Shown here piece after piece: positions 16,514 to 26,156 of a stretch of 32,549 nucleotides of DNA. A program made the translations under genes and the position numbers. The first letter of the stretch is position 1. Each line of letters starts with the position of its first letter. The notes under the pieces are model-generated. The model was not told the origin of the DNA. It saw only the letters and a program-made list of their open reading frames with translations, and did no database searches. The stretch comes from Gammaproteobacteria bacterium (GTDB taxonomy: Bacteria > Pseudomonadota > Gammaproteobacteria > Arenicellales > JAOTYS01), in the NCBI GenBank assembly GCA_029861795.1, contig JAOTYS010000005.1:1-32549 (forward strand), in the 5' to 3' direction.

Positions 16514-16903
16514 TTACTCAACCAGCTTCAGATTCGGCTTTTTCTTGGCCTTTGGTTGCTCAGGCGCGGTGGTCTGCTCTTGTTGGAAAAAGATGCCCTG
16601 ACCATTTTCTCGTGCGAATATGGCTAGGACCGCGCTCACCGGTACCTCCACGTTGAGCAACGCCCCGCCAAAGCGGGCGGAGAATGCTATCCATTCATTG
16701 TTGAGCTCAACCAACTGGACAGCTTGGTCATGAACGTTGAGTACAATCTGCCCATCCTTTACATACTCGACTGGGACTTTAACACCGTCGGCTGTCGCAT
16801 CCACCAGAATCTGAGGAGTGAGTTCATTGTCCATCGCCCACTCCCTTATCGCTCGGATAAGGTAGGGTTTTGTAGACACATTCACCGATGTCACCACCGC
16901 CAT
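16514..16903 (-). CDS. sspB: SspB, ClpXP specificity-enhancing adaptor
   Basis: Adaptor that delivers ssrA-tagged peptides to ClpXP. The 129-residue protein has KPYLIRAIREW (12-22), DNELTPQILVDAT (25-37), the VPVEYVKDGQIVLN strand, FSARFGG and VLAIFAREN, all matching SspB. The C-terminal tail is short and ends KKKPNLKLVE, corresponding to the ClpX-binding module (E. coli RPALRVVK). The acidic linker of E. coli SspB is mostly missing, replaced by a short Gln/Pro/Lys-rich stretch. It follows sspA by 35 bases. Confidence 0.94.
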   Translation of the reverse strand: MAVVTSVNVSTKPYLIRAIREWAMDNELTPQILVDATADGVKVPVEYVKDGQIVLNVHDQAVQLVELNNEWIAFSARFGGALLNVEVPVSAVLAIFARENGQGIFFQQEQTTAPEQPKAKKKPNLKLVE

Positions 16904-16938
16904 GAATTAAGACAGACCGAGACCTATTGCTTTAACAT

Positions 16939-17562
16939 TCATTGCAGCTCCGCTTCCGCCTCGCTGAGGCTAGACTGAAACGCCGGTCTTGCGAACAGCT
17001 TCTGTCCGTAATCAAGTATCGGTTTTGCCTGTCGTGGCAACTCTATGTCGTAGTACGGCAGCCGCCATAATAGTGGCGCCAGGAAACAATCCACCAGGCT
17101 GAATTCATCCCCAAGCATGTACTGCTGCTCTGTGAAAATAGGCGAGACCGCTATTAGTCCGTCACGAACAGCCTGACGAGTGGTATCAGTTGGAGTTCCA
17201 CCGCGGCGGGATCGAGGTTGGAGACGGTCAATCCAGTCCCGTTGCAGACGAGCGAACATAAGGCGGGCGCGACCCCGGTTAACCGGATCGACGGGCATCA
17301 AAGGCGGATGCGGCAAACGCTCATCCAAATACTCGCTGATGATCTGCGCACCGTATAGTACTAGCTCCCGATCGACTAACGTAGGAGTCTCGTTATACGG
17401 ATTCAATTCCGCCAGTTCTTCGGGATTGCTCTCAAGATCCACCCACCGGATGTGACACTCCACTTCCTTTTCGTGCAGAACAATACGACAGCTATGGCTA
17501 TAGATACAATTTAGACCTGAATAAAGCGTCATAATCGGCTTTCGACTCGTTGGTGATGCCAT
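16939..17562 (-). CDS. sspA: SspA, stringent starvation protein A (GST-fold)
   Basis: A 207-residue glutathione-transferase-fold protein that binds RNA polymerase in gammaproteobacteria and affects stationary-phase and acid-stress transcription. The N-terminal thioredoxin-like domain has MTLYSGLNCIYSHSCRIVLHEK, with the Ser/Cys dyad changed from usual GST catalysis, then NPYNETPTLVDRELVLY and ISEYLDERLPHPPLMP. The surface-exposed PHPPLMP segment corresponds to the conserved SspA patch implicated in polymerase contact. The helical C-terminal domain has DEFSLVDCFLAPLLWRL. Gene order sspA-sspB after petC is common in beta/gammaproteobacteria. Confidence 0.94.
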   Translation of the reverse strand: MASPTSRKPIMTLYSGLNCIYSHSCRIVLHEKEVECHIRWVDLESNPEELAELNPYNETPTLVDRELVLYGAQIISEYLDERLPHPPLMPVDPVNRGRARLMFARLQRDWIDRLQPRSRRGGTPTDTTRQAVRDGLIAVSPIFTEQQYMLGDEFSLVDCFLAPLLWRLPYYDIELPRQAKPILDYGQKLFARPAFQSSLSEAEAELQ

Positions 17563-17749
17563 GCCTAATTAAATCACAGTAGACGTAGATGTTAGACGAT
17601 CGCCTAAAACATTAATTCAGCGTCGTCTCTATTGAAACCATTACTAGCGTAAGTATTCAGAGCTCGATGTAGAACGATCGATTGCCCTTGTCTCAGTCCA
17701 ATCGATCACGAAGGTGCACAACCGCTGTTAACGATACATTAGAGTTCGA

Positions 17750-18529
17750 CTAATGGATATCTTTCCAGTATTCCTTCTTCAGAAGATAGGTGAGCACGAA
17801 AAGCACGCCTAGAAAAAGCATCACAAAAATACCGATGCGATATCGCTCGAGCTTAGCCGGCTCGCCGAGATAGACCAGAAAATTAACCAGGTCGCGAATC
17901 GCGTTATCAAACTCCTGTGGGCTCATCAGACCAGGTGTTTCCAGCTCGAAGTGGCCAAACACCTCTACCTCAGTCTCCTTCTCTTTTTCAGTACCATCAG
18001 CGCTCTTCACTTTTGTGGTTAGCTTCTCGGTCTCAAATACCGCTCGTTGCTTTCCCTGCCATTCGTAGAACACATTTGGCATCGCCACATTCTCGAACAC
18101 CGTATTATTCCAGCCCGTAGCGGAATTCTCATCGACATAGAAACTTCTCAGATAGGTATAGATCCATGCGGGCTTGCGCGAGCGCGCCACCACAGAAAGA
18201 TCCGGTGGCGCCACCCCAAACCAGTCCTCGGCGTCTTCCTTAGACATTGCAGTCTTCATCAGATTACCGGGCTTGTCTGCGGTGAACATCAAGTGTTCTT
18301 TCAGTAGATCATCACTGATGCCGAGGTCACTCGCCATGCGGTTATATCGCATATATGACGCGCTGTGGCAGGATAGACAGAAATTCACGAAGATCCGTGC
18401 GCCGTTCTGAAGGGACGCCTGATTGCTCAGGTCGATACGAACCTTTTCCAGTTCTGGTCCGTGCTCTTCAGCGGAAAAAAGCGATAGCGGCAGGCACATC
18501 AAGATAAGTGCTACAAGCGTTCTATTCAT
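17750..18529 (-). CDS. petC: Cytochrome c1 of the bc1 complex
   Basis: Haem-c subunit of ubiquinol-cytochrome c reductase, facing the periplasm. The 259-residue precursor has a signal peptide (1-20, ending LFSA). The CLSCH haem site (51-55) attaches haem, and Met150 in VAMPNVFYEW is the likely sixth ligand. A Lys/Glu-rich insert lies at about 170-190. A C-terminal membrane anchor (231-250) ends in KKEYWKDIH. The ATG overlaps the petB TGA by four bases, so the subunits are translationally coupled. Confidence 0.96.
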   Translation of the reverse strand: MNRTLVALILMCLPLSLFSAEEHGPELEKVRIDLSNQASLQNGARIFVNFCLSCHSASYMRYNRMASDLGISDDLLKEHLMFTADKPGNLMKTAMSKEDAEDWFGVAPPDLSVVARSRKPAWIYTYLRSFYVDENSATGWNNTVFENVAMPNVFYEWQGKQRAVFETEKLTTKVKSADGTEKEKETEVEVFGHFELETPGLMSPQEFDNAIRDLVNFLVYLGEPAKLERYRIGIFVMLFLGVLFVLTYLLKKEYWKDIH

Positions 18530-19764
18530 TTCGCAGTCACCCTATCCGGCACCGGCTTAGTCGTGTCCCACTTGGAATACCACGGCATCAGCAGAAAAAA
18601 GGCGAAGTAAAGGACCGAGCACACCTGAGCAATCAGAAGATTCAGACCCTGTGGTTTTTGGGTGCCTAGATACCCTAGAACCACGAAACTTATCGCAAAT
18701 AGTGTGAGCGCGATCTTGAACAGCGGTCCACGGTAGCGGATAGACTTGACCGGGGATCGATCAAGCCAAGGCAACAAAAAGAACATAACAATGGACAAAC
18801 CCATGGCGATAACACCCCATAACTTGGCATCCACCCCGAACAACGGATAGGTTATCGCCCGCAAGATGGAATAAAACGGCGTGAAATACCACAGGGGTAC
18901 GATGTCTTCGGGTGTACTTAGAATATTGGCCGGTACAAAATTATCCTTCTCCAGGAACCAACCGCCGAATTCCGGAGCAAAGAATATGATGCCAAAGAAA
19001 ATGATGAGAAACGCTACCGCCCCCATGATGTCCTTTACCGTGTAATACGGGTGGAACGGGATGCCATCGCGAGGAATACCATTCTCGTCCTTATTATCCT
19101 TGATCTCGATCCCGTCTGGGTTGTTTGAACCGACTTTGTGAAGCGCCACAATATGGAGGAATACTAGTCCCAAAAGCAGTATCGGTAGCGCAATCACGTG
19201 GAAAGAAAAGAAACGGTTCAAAGTGGCGTCGGACACGACAAAGTCTCCGCGGATCCATTCCGCCAAACCTTCACCCACCCAAGGGATCGCACCAAACAAC
19301 GAGATAATCACCTGTGCACCCCAATAGGACATATTGCCCCAGGGCAACAGATAGCCCATGAACGCTTCGGCCATTAAGGTCACATAAAGCAGCATACCAA
19401 GCAGCCACACCAACTCTCTGGGTTCGCGGTGCGAGCCATAAAGCAAGCCACGAAACATGTGGAGGTAGATGACCACAAAGAACAGCGAGGACCCGGTGGA
19501 GTGCATATAGCGCATCAGCCAGCCCCATGGGACATCCCGCATAATATACTCAACTGAGGCAAACGCCGTTTCCACATCGGGCTTGTAGTGCATGGTCAGA
19601 AAAATGCCGGTCACAATCTGAATGACTAGCGCTAAAAGGGCGAGGGAGCCGAAGAAATACCAGAAGTTAAAATTCTTCGGCGCGTAGTACTTTGCGAGGT
19701 GCTCTTCCCATGCCTTGATCAACGGAAAGCGATCGTCGATCCAGTCAACCAGTTTCGCCATCAT
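18526..19764 (-). CDS. petB: Cytochrome b of the bc1 complex
   Basis: Membrane subunit carrying haems bL and bH and forming the Qo and Qi quinol sites. The 412-residue protein has eight expected membrane helices. The haem ligands are His88/His102 (MHSTG, YLHMF) and His189/His204 (SFHVI, FLHIV). PWG near 141 and GYLLPWG are conserved. The Qo-site motif, usually PEWY, is PLWY at 290-293, a hydrophobic variant related to the PVWY form of many beta/gammaproteobacteria. Met1 or Met2 may start. The ATG overlaps the petA stop by four bases. Confidence 0.97.
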   Translation of the reverse strand: MMAKLVDWIDDRFPLIKAWEEHLAKYYAPKNFNFWYFFGSLALLALVIQIVTGIFLTMHYKPDVETAFASVEYIMRDVPWGWLMRYMHSTGSSLFFVVIYLHMFRGLLYGSHREPRELVWLLGMLLYVTLMAEAFMGYLLPWGNMSYWGAQVIISLFGAIPWVGEGLAEWIRGDFVVSDATLNRFFSFHVIALPILLLGLVFLHIVALHKVGSNNPDGIEIKDNKDENGIPRDGIPFHPYYTVKDIMGAVAFLIIFFGIIFFAPEFGGWFLEKDNFVPANILSTPEDIVPLWYFTPFYSILRAITYPLFGVDAKLWGVIAMGLSIVMFFLLPWLDRSPVKSIRYRGPLFKIALTLFAISFVVLGYLGTQKPQGLNLLIAQVCSVLYFAFFLLMPWYSKWDTTKPVPDRVTAK

Positions 19765-20369
19765 GCCTCGCCCTCCTCTGGACCGAGACCTATCACGATA
19801 CGGCTGTCGCTCAGATAGTGATAAGGCGGCACCACCATGTTGGTCGGGGCTGGCACACCCTTGTAGACCCTTCCTGCCAGGTCAAACTTGGAACCGTGAC
19901 ACGGACAGAAAAAGCCCCCCGGCCAGTCAGCCTCCAAACCCAGCACTGCGTCAGCGCCGCCGGCCAGCGCCGCTTTTGGCGAGCAACCCAAATGCGTACA
20001 GATTCCGATCAGCACTAACACATCGGTTTTAACCGAACGATGCTCATTGCGGGCGTATTCAGGCTGCTGAGGCACATCCGAGTTGGGGTCCGACAGGATA
20101 CTATCTATAGCCCCCAGAGTGTCGAGCATTGAGGTGGTGCGGTTCAGGATCCAAACCGGCTTACCACGCCACTCCACAGTAAGCATCTGTCCCTGCTCAA
20201 GCTTGCTGATATCCACCTCAACGGGCGCGCCCGCGGCGCGGGCCCGGGCGCTCGGTGTCATACTGGCCACAAACGGCACCGCTGCCGCCACCGCGCCCAC
20301 AAGCCCTACTCCAGTGGTTACGCCGGTGAGCAAACGGCGCCGCTTGAGGTCTACCCCATCATCTATCAT
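19761..20369 (-). CDS. petA: Rieske iron-sulfur protein of the bc1 complex
   Basis: The [2Fe-2S] subunit that accepts the first electron from ubiquinol. The 202-residue protein has a twin-arginine signal-anchor (KRRRLLTG followed by a hydrophobic helix to about 37). Its cluster motifs are CTHLGCS (124-130) and CPCHGS (155-160), giving ligands Cys124, His126, Cys155, His158 and a disulfide Cys129-Cys157. It is first in petABC, with AAGGGG about 9 bases upstream of the ATG. Export depends on the Tat system, whose genes lie immediately upstream. Confidence 0.97.
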   Translation of the reverse strand: MIDDGVDLKRRRLLTGVTTGVGLVGAVAAAVPFVASMTPSARARAAGAPVEVDISKLEQGQMLTVEWRGKPVWILNRTTSMLDTLGAIDSILSDPNSDVPQQPEYARNEHRSVKTDVLVLIGICTHLGCSPKAALAGGADAVLGLEADWPGGFFCPCHGSKFDLAGRVYKGVPAPTNMVVPPYHYLSDSRIVIGLGPEEGEA

Positions 20370-20729
20370 CGGGTTCCCCTTATGAATTCGCCTGATTGTT
20401 TATCGCGAGTGCCCTTTTGGAAACGGGATACACACGAGTCCGGCCGAAACCTAACCGCCCTACGCGGCGTATCTTGCTGAGCGCCAGACCCCAACAAAGG
20501 GCGCGAGTATACCAGAATTCAAAAGCCCGAAACGTGGTGGATAACCTGCAATCTATAATGCGCACTACCCGCAACGAGAGCCGCAGTCCCGCCACACCGC
20601 TCGACGGTGTCAAAAGGCTGTTATCGCGAGTGACAGCCACAGTTTCTCGGAGGAATTCGAACCGATTAAGAAGCAAACCGGTAGAGCCAATGGCGCTGTG
20701 TATCGGCAACCAAACTTACTAGGTGAACC
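20370..20729 (-). promoter_or_regulatory. tatC-petA intergenic region with candidate petABC promoter
   Basis: This 360-base gap has no convincing gene. On the minus strand an extended -10 TGGTATACT (TATACT at 20506-20511) lies about 137 bases before petA; the -35 is weak. A possible terminator for tatC lies at 20612-20638. The 12-base sequence TTATCGCGAGTG occurs twice, at 20400-20411 and 20621-20632. Confidence 0.45.
20612..20638 (-). terminator. Possible terminator after tatC
   Basis: On the minus strand GGCTGT (20638-20633) pairs with ACAGCC (20621-20616) across an 11-base loop and is followed by TTTTG. The stem is short and begins about 90 bases after the tatC stop. Confidence 0.4.
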
Positions 20730-21524
20730 TTAACTCTCTTCCTGGGTGGAGAGCTCGCCTGCCTCAGAGGCATCGCTGGGGGCGCTCTTTGGCTTAACGG
20801 CTTTGGAGAAATACAACCCAAGCTCGAACAGGACCCATACCGGTATGGCCAGCATAGTCTGGGAGAATATGTCCGGCGGGGTAAGCAACATCCCGACCAC
20901 AAACGCACCAACAATTATGTAAGGGCGCTTAGCGCCCAGGCTCTGCGGTGTGGTAACCCCCATTCTGACCAACAACACCGTTGCTACCGGCACCTCGAAG
21001 GCGATTCCAAAGGCGAAGAACAGCTTCAGCACGAAGCTCAAATACGCGTTGATATCGGTCATCACCGCCACGCCTTCCGGTGCGGTGCTAGTAAAGAAGG
21101 CAAAAATGATGGGAAAGACCGCAAAGTAAGCAAATGCGATGCCGGCATAAAACAACAAACTACTGGAGACCAACAACGGCACTACTAAGCGCTTCTCGTT
21201 GGCGTACAAGCCCGGCGCCACAAACGCCCAGATTTGGTATAGCAATATCGGCATGGCGACCGCCACAGCAAACGCGAAGGCAAATTTAAACGGCACAAAG
21301 AACGGCCCGTGGGGCTCAGTGGAAATCATGGTGTTGCCCTCTGGAAGAACCGCCATCAACGGTGAGGCCAGATATTCATAGAGGGTATTGGCGAAAGGTG
21401 CGGCCAGCAAAAATACCACCAGCACGGAGATTATCCCGCGCAGCAAGCGATCGCGCAGCTCCAACAGGTGTCCGACAAAGGAAGTTGTTGCGCTTGTCGG
21501 AGTGGGGTTATTCTGGTTTGACAT
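20730..21524 (-). CDS. tatC: TatC, core of the twin-arginine translocase
   Basis: Six-helix inner-membrane receptor for twin-arginine signals. The 264-residue protein begins with [15 protein letters not shown] (16-30), matching the cytoplasmic signal-binding segment. The periplasmic loop [43 protein letters not shown] and the [21 protein letters not shown] end are typical. The C-terminal tail is Ser/Glu-rich. It overlaps tatB by 17 bases. Confidence 0.97.
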   Translation of the reverse strand: MSNQNNPTPTSATTSFVGHLLELRDRLLRGIISVLVVFLLAAPFANTLYEYLASPLMAVLPEGNTMISTEPHGPFFVPFKFAFAFAVAVAMPILLYQIWAFVAPGLYANEKRLVVPLLVSSSLLFYAGIAFAYFAVFPIIFAFFTSTAPEGVAVMTDINAYLSFVLKLFFAFGIAFEVPVATVLLVRMGVTTPQSLGAKRPYIIVGAFVVGMLLTPPDIFSQTMLAIPVWVLFELGLYFSKAVKPKSAPSDASEAGELSTQEES

Positions 21525-21888
21525 CCTGAACGACGGCCGATTTTTCCGGCTTCGTTACGGCCTCGGACGGCGTGCCGGAGTTCTCGCTCACTGCATCCTG
21601 GTCGATTGACGTGGCGAGATCCGAACCCACTCGGGAAATATCATCGCGCGTTGCCTTAAGGTCGTCACCAATGTTGCGAATCTGGCGAAGCTCCTCCTGG
21701 TTTATCTCCCGATTGATATCGGCTTTGACGTCAGCCATCACACGCCGTGCACGGCCGATCCACAACCCCGCTGTACGCGCGACCTGAGGCAGGCGCTCTG
21801 GCCCCAATATGATAAGGGCCAGCACCGCGATCAGGCTGACTTCCCAGAATCCGATATCAATCAAGGCCTTAGTCCCTGCACTCTCCAC
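21508..21888 (-). CDS. tatB: TatB, twin-arginine translocase subunit
   Basis: A 126-residue single-span protein that joins TatC to form the substrate receptor. [28 protein letters not shown] (11-38) is the membrane helix and amphipathic hinge. A long charged helix follows, with [21 protein letters not shown]. The GTG at 21888 adds eight residues to the family N-terminus and lacks a ribosome binding site; the TTG at 21864 (LIDIGFWE) is a likely alternative start. Confidence 0.94.
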   Translation of the reverse strand: MESAGTKALIDIGFWEVSLIAVLALIILGPERLPQVARTAGLWIGRARRVMADVKADINREINQEELRQIRNIGDDLKATRDDISRVGSDLATSIDQDAVSENSGTPSEAVTKPEKSAVVQDVKPE

Positions 21889-21914
21889 TTTGCCGTGGAG
21901 GTGTTTTATCAGGC

Positions 21915-22160
21915 CTAAGCCTGGTCTTTATGGGCAGTAGTTACTTCGGTATCAATGACTTCGTCTGCTTTGTCCTCTAGCTGTTCGGCTGACTCTTGAT
22001 CACCTTTACCTTCGCCACTTTCCTTAATTGCCTTGCGGAAACTCTTTACCGCACTACCCAGATCGCCCCCCATGGTGCGAAGTTTCTTGGTACCGAACAA
22101 AACCAGCACGATCACCAAGACAATAAGAAGCTGCCAAATACTAATACCACCAAGTCCCAT
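21915..22160 (-). CDS. tatA: TatA, pore-forming twin-arginine translocase subunit
   Basis: An 81-residue protein that oligomerises to carry folded proteins across the membrane. [32 protein letters not shown] is the standard helix, FGTKKL hinge and amphipathic segment, followed by an acidic tail. AGGAG lies 7 bases before the ATG. It is first in tatABC, 124 bases after hisE; that gap may hold a promoter, though none is clear. Confidence 0.97.
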   Translation of the reverse strand: MGLGGISIWQLLIVLVIVLVLFGTKKLRTMGGDLGSAVKSFRKAIKESGEGKGDQESAEQLEDKADEVIDTEVTTAHKDQA

Positions 22161-22284
22161 ATCAATACTCCTGCAATTAGCGACCCACTGCCGGTCGAGT
22201 GCGTCCAGCGGCAGAGTCTATCAATCCATCCCAGCTACCCTAGTGTCCGTAGAGCCGAACATCCACCAACAACGCACGCCAGTC

Positions 22285-22608
22285 TCACGACGGTGGTGTC
22301 CGCCCGGCCTTTTCCGCCAGTCCGGAAACGCCAAAACGGCGATCCAGTTCGGCGAGCACGTCATCAGGCCCCAGATTCAAATGGGATAACATAATTAGTG
22401 TATGAAACCACAGATCCGCGGTCTCATAAACCACTTGTTCGCAATTCCCCTGGTTGGCCGCCAATATGGTTTCGGTTGCCTCTTCATTGATCTTCTTCAA
22501 AATCGCTGGCAGACCATCTGCATGGAGCCTGGCCACATAGGACTCATCCGGATCCGCGGACTTACGCGATGCCAGCACCTGCGCTAACTCATTAAGTATC
22601 TCAGCCAT
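22285..22608 (-). CDS. hisE: Phosphoribosyl-ATP pyrophosphatase
   Basis: Second step of histidine synthesis: releases pyrophosphate from phosphoribosyl-ATP. The 107-residue all-helical protein has [28 protein letters not shown], with the EExxE-type metal site, and [18 protein letters not shown]. It is separate from hisI, unlike the fused enteric enzyme. It is last in the his operon, 18 bases after hisI. Confidence 0.96.
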   Translation of the reverse strand: MAEILNELAQVLASRKSADPDESYVARLHADGLPAILKKINEEATETILAANQGNCEQVVYETADLWFHTLIMLSHLNLGPDDVLAELDRRFGVSGLAEKAGRTPPS

Positions 22609-22626
22609 AGATGCCCGAGGCCTGGG

Positions 22627-23022
22627 TCACTGCATGTCCCCATAAATCTCTTTGGGCGGTTTCACCACTGGGTCCACTTCGCGCCAACGGTCGTCTTCCA
22701 GCCTCCTGAAAAAACAACTCAATCTACCCGTATGACAGGCGATACCACCTTTTTGTTCGACTTCAAGGAGCACAGTATCGCCGTCGCAATCGAGCCGGAT
22801 ATGCCGCACCAACTGTTCATACCCCGATGTTTCGCCTTTACGCCACAGACGGCGACGCGAGCGCGACCAGTATGTCGCTTTTCCATCCCGGGCAGTGGCC
22901 AGCAAGGCATCACGGTTCATCCACGCCAGCATCAGAACCCTCCCCGTATCATGCTCCTGTGCAATCGTCGGAACTAGCCCTTCGGCAGTCCAATTTACCA
23001 TTTCAAGCCATTTTTCAGCCAT
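22627..23022 (-). CDS. hisI: Phosphoribosyl-AMP cyclohydrolase
   Basis: Third step of histidine synthesis: opens the purine ring of phosphoribosyl-AMP. The 131-residue zinc enzyme has [28 protein letters not shown], the metal motif DCDGD and the zinc cysteines in [14 protein letters not shown]. Single-domain form, with hisE as a separate downstream gene. Confidence 0.97.
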   Translation of the reverse strand: MAEKWLEMVNWTAEGLVPTIAQEHDTGRVLMLAWMNRDALLATARDGKATYWSRSRRRLWRKGETSGYEQLVRHIRLDCDGDTVLLEVEQKGGIACHTGRLSCFFRRLEDDRWREVDPVVKPPKEIYGDMQ

Positions 23023-23052
23023 TATCTCGTACCCAACTGTCCAACGTCACAG

Positions 23053-23823
23053 TTACAAACGAACTTCTATGCCGGATCGCTCCATAAACTGCTTTGCCTG
23101 CCCCACGGTGAATTCGCCGTAGTGGAATATACTGGCTGCCAGCACCGCATCCGCATGTCCTTCGGTAACGCCTTGCACCAGGTGCTCTAGACGCCCCACC
23201 CCGCCGGACGCGATCACTGGGATAGTGACCGCATCGGCGATCGCTCGGGTCAGCCGAAGATCAAATCCATCGCGCGTGCCATCTCGATCCATGCTGGTGA
23301 GCAAGATCTCTCCCGCGCCATAGGCATTCATACGCATCGCCCACTCGACTGCATCGATACCGGTGGCTTGCCTGCCGCCGTGGGTGAAAACTTCCCATCG
23401 TGTGTCCTCCCTCACTGACACTTGCTTGGCGTCCATGGCCACCACAATACACTGGCTGCCGAACCGCTTCGCCGCCTCACGCACTGTTTCCGGCCGGCTC
23501 ACTGCGGCCGTATTAATCGATACTTTGTCAGCCCCGGCGTTGAGCATTCTGCGAATGTCCTGCAACCCACGAATTCCGCCTCCCACCGTCAGTGGAATAA
23601 ACACCTCGCCCGCCACGGCTTCAACCACGTGGCACATGGTATCTCTGTTGTCCGAGCTCGCGGTAATATCTAGAAACACGAGCTCGTCTGCACCCTCAGC
23701 ATCATAGCGACGAGCAATCTCCACCGGGTCTCCAGCATCACGAATATCCACAAACCGCACCCCTTTGACAACGCGGCCGTCATCAACATCCAAACAGGGA
23801 ATAACTCGCTTGGCCAATCCCAT
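23053..23823 (-). CDS. hisF: Imidazole glycerol phosphate synthase, cyclase subunit
   Basis: The (beta/alpha)8 cyclase that uses ammonia from HisH to form IGP and AICAR. The 256-residue protein has catalytic Asp12 (PCLDVDDG) and Asp131 (AMDAK), phosphate-binding GGGIR (81-85), and the second phosphate site near ASGGVG. A GAGGAGC ribosome binding site lies 8 bases upstream. It follows hisA by 71 bases. Confidence 0.97.
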   Translation of the reverse strand: MGLAKRVIPCLDVDDGRVVKGVRFVDIRDAGDPVEIARRYDAEGADELVFLDITASSDNRDTMCHVVEAVAGEVFIPLTVGGGIRGLQDIRRMLNAGADKVSINTAAVSRPETVREAAKRFGSQCIVVAMDAKQVSVREDTRWEVFTHGGRQATGIDAVEWAMRMNAYGAGEILLTSMDRDGTRDGFDLRLTRAIADAVTIPVIASGGVGRLEHLVQGVTEGHADAVLAASIFHYGEFTVGQAKQFMERSGIEVRL

Positions 23824-23894
23824 GCTGCTAGCTCCTCTTGAAAACGCAAGGATCAGACATTGCTTTTGTAGAAGAAGCAGGAATATCGAGTGCG

Positions 23895-24629
23895 CTAGGC
23901 GAACTTATCCGCGAGCTTCTGGCCTTCGACAAAATCCAGCGTACCCTCGTAAATGGCGCGACCTGTTATGGCACCCAGTATGCCCACATCAGCGACCTCA
24001 CCAAGCCCGCGCACATCGTCCAGGTTACGAATTCCGCCAGCTGCGATGACCGGAATGCGTATGGTCTCGGCCAGTCGCACTGTGCCTTCGACGTTGACAC
24101 CAGTCAACATACCATCACGATTGATATCGGTGTAAACGATAGCCTCCACGCCGTCGGCTTCGAACTGTTGTGCTAAATCAATCACATCATGATGTGATAA
24201 CTTGGACCAGCCGTCGATAGCCAATTTACCGTCCTTGGCATCCAACCCAACGATGATATGCCCTGGAAACTCGACGCACAGGTCGCTGACAAAATGGGGG
24301 GCGTTCACCGCCTTGGTACCTAGTACCACGTACTGCACCCCAGCATTCAAATAAGCCTCGACTGCTTCTTCGTCGCGGATCCCGCCTCCTACCTGAATTG
24401 GCACATCGGGATGGTTCTCTACAATAGAATGAATGATGTCCGCATGTACTGGATTGCCACCTTTCGCGCCATCAAGATCTACAATGTGTAGCCGCCGAGC
24501 GCCGACGGTGACCCAACGTTCCGCCGCCGCCACAGGGTCATCCGAAAATACCGTAACTTCATCCGTTCGTCCCTGCTTGAGGCGGACACATTTTCCATCC
24601 TTTAGATCAATCGCTGGTATCAACAACAT
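23895..24629 (-). CDS. hisA: ProFAR isomerase
   Basis: Fourth step of histidine synthesis, the Amadori rearrangement of ProFAR to PRFAR. The 244-residue (beta/alpha)8 protein has catalytic Asp8 (AIDLKDG) and Asp130 (GLDAKDG), GGGIR (81-85) and the AAGGIR phosphate loop. Evolutionary sister of HisF, its downstream neighbour. Confidence 0.97.
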   Translation of the reverse strand: MLLIPAIDLKDGKCVRLKQGRTDEVTVFSDDPVAAAERWVTVGARRLHIVDLDGAKGGNPVHADIIHSIVENHPDVPIQVGGGIRDEEAVEAYLNAGVQYVVLGTKAVNAPHFVSDLCVEFPGHIIVGLDAKDGKLAIDGWSKLSHHDVIDLAQQFEADGVEAIVYTDINRDGMLTGVNVEGTVRLAETIRIPVIAAGGIRNLDDVRGLGEVADVGILGAITGRAIYEGTLDFVEGQKLADKFA

Positions 24630-24699
24630 TGCTGCTTACTCGATCAGTATCCGAAACAATGTACTGTTTTGGCCAACGACCTTTTACTCGGTTACCGAG

Positions 24700-25365
24700 C
24701 TACGCCTCGCCACCCCAGGTTGTAAAATTCTTGAGTAAAGTCAATCCGACAGTTTGACTTTTTTCGGGATGAAACTGCACCGCGAATACGTTTTCCCTGC
24801 AACCGGCTGACGTGAAGGTCGTGCCATACTCGGTTGTTCCCGCAACCTCGCTGTCGTCTTGAGCATCCGCGCAATAACTGTGCACAAAATAAAATCTAGA
24901 TCCTTGTTGTATCCCGTGCCATAACGGATGTGGTCGAATCTGATTGACGGTGTTCCACCCCATATGCGGTATCTTAAGTCTTATGCCGCCGGCGCTCTCC
25001 AAAAGTCCGTTGGACTGACCATTAAACGATTGTAAGTGACGCACCGTCCCCTTGAGCGCTCCTAAGCCCGCGATACCGCCGTCCTCCTCACTGTAAGCAT
25101 ACAAGGCTTCCAGCCCTAAGCAAATTCCAAGAAACGGCCTGTTCACTATGGCTTCCTCGATTGCCTGGCGTAGACCGGTACTTGCTAAGACTTGCATGCA
25201 ATTCGCTATCGCGCCTTGCCCAGGAAACACTACACGATCAGCCCGTCGGACAGACTCCGGATTCGCGGTAACGTGGATTGACGCGCCGGTCGCCACATGC
25301 TCAAGTGCCTTGTGTACCGAACGTAGATTACCTGTACCGATATCGATAATCGCAATCTGAATCAT
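24700..25365 (-). CDS. hisH: Imidazole glycerol phosphate synthase, glutaminase subunit
   Basis: Class I glutamine amidotransferase that supplies ammonia to HisF. At 221 residues it has IDIGTGNLRSV, the nucleophile Cys82 in FLGICLGLE, and His199/Glu201 in QFHPEKSQ. The common FPGVGAF segment reads FPGQGAI. There is no clear ribosome binding site before the ATG. Confidence 0.96.
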   Translation of the reverse strand: MIQIAIIDIGTGNLRSVHKALEHVATGASIHVTANPESVRRADRVVFPGQGAIANCMQVLASTGLRQAIEEAIVNRPFLGICLGLEALYAYSEEDGGIAGLGALKGTVRHLQSFNGQSNGLLESAGGIRLKIPHMGWNTVNQIRPHPLWHGIQQGSRFYFVHSYCADAQDDSEVAGTTEYGTTFTSAGCRENVFAVQFHPEKSQTVGLTLLKNFTTWGGEA

Positions 25366-25420
25366 GGGTGGAAACGAAAATCGAGACCCGGTTTTAAGAG
25401 GTTGTAATTGCGAGCGGCAG

Positions 25421-26053
25421 CTACAAGGTACCTTTAGTCGATGGAATTACACCATCGAGACGCGAGTCCCGCTCAAGCGCCATACGCAGTGCACGGCCAA
25501 ACGCCTTGAATACTGTCTCCGCGATATGATGCGCATTGCGCCCACGAAGACTATCGATATGGAGTGTTACCTTGGCATGGTTAGAGAATCCGTGAAAGAA
25601 CTCGTGAATCAAGTCCACGTCAAACTCACCTATACGTGCACGCGGGAAACTCACCTGATACTCCAGCAGAGGTCGCCCTGAAAAATCCACGACCGCTCGA
25701 CTGAGAGCTTCATCCAGGGGCACGTAGGCATGCCCGTAGCGTCGTATCCCATGTTTTGACCCTACAGCCTGCGCCACGGCCTGACCCAGGGTTATGCCGA
25801 CATCCTCGACAGTATGGTGCGCATCGATGTGAAGATCGCCAGCGGCGCTGACTTTGATGTCGATGACTCCATGTCGAGCGACCTGATCAAGCATGTGTTC
25901 GAGAAAAGGCACACCGGTGTGCAAGCTCGACTGGCCGACACCATCGAGATTCACCGACACGGCGATTTGAGTCTCTTGCGTATTGCGAACGACCTCCCCG
26001 ATACGCTCCGGAGCGGTAGATATCAACTCTCGCGATGTCTTAGCATCGCCCAC
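25421..26053 (-). CDS. hisB: Imidazoleglycerol-phosphate dehydratase
   Basis: Sixth step of histidine synthesis. The 210-residue protein is the dehydratase alone; it lacks the histidinol-phosphatase domain of enteric HisB, so that phosphatase must be elsewhere. Metal-binding repeats are [10 protein letters not shown] and [11 protein letters not shown] in the first half, and [14 protein letters not shown] and [19 protein letters not shown] in the second. The GTG start at 26053 gives about 20 extra N-terminal residues before [11 protein letters not shown]; the in-frame TTG (codon 10) is an alternative. Confidence 0.95.
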   Translation of the reverse strand: MGDAKTSRELISTAPERIGEVVRNTQETQIAVSVNLDGVGQSSLHTGVPFLEHMLDQVARHGVIDIKVSAAGDLHIDAHHTVEDVGITLGQAVAQAVGSKHGIRRYGHAYVPLDEALSRAVVDFSGRPLLEYQVSFPRARIGEFDVDLIHEFFHGFSNHAKVTLHIDSLRGRNAHHIAETVFKAFGRALRMALERDSRLDGVIPSTKGTL

Positions 26054-26156
26054 TTTACTACCCTCATTATGTAATGCTTAGCCATTTCTCGATTCATAGT
26101 AATCTACCGGCAACCAGCGTGACCAAGTAAAGCTTATTTCCCTTCACCGCTCAAGA

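Noticed and set aside
20380..20709. A 109-codon minus-strand open frame in the tatC-petA gap
   Set aside because: It has no recognisable domain or ribosome binding site, it overlaps the promoter and terminator candidates, and its composition looks like translated spacer.
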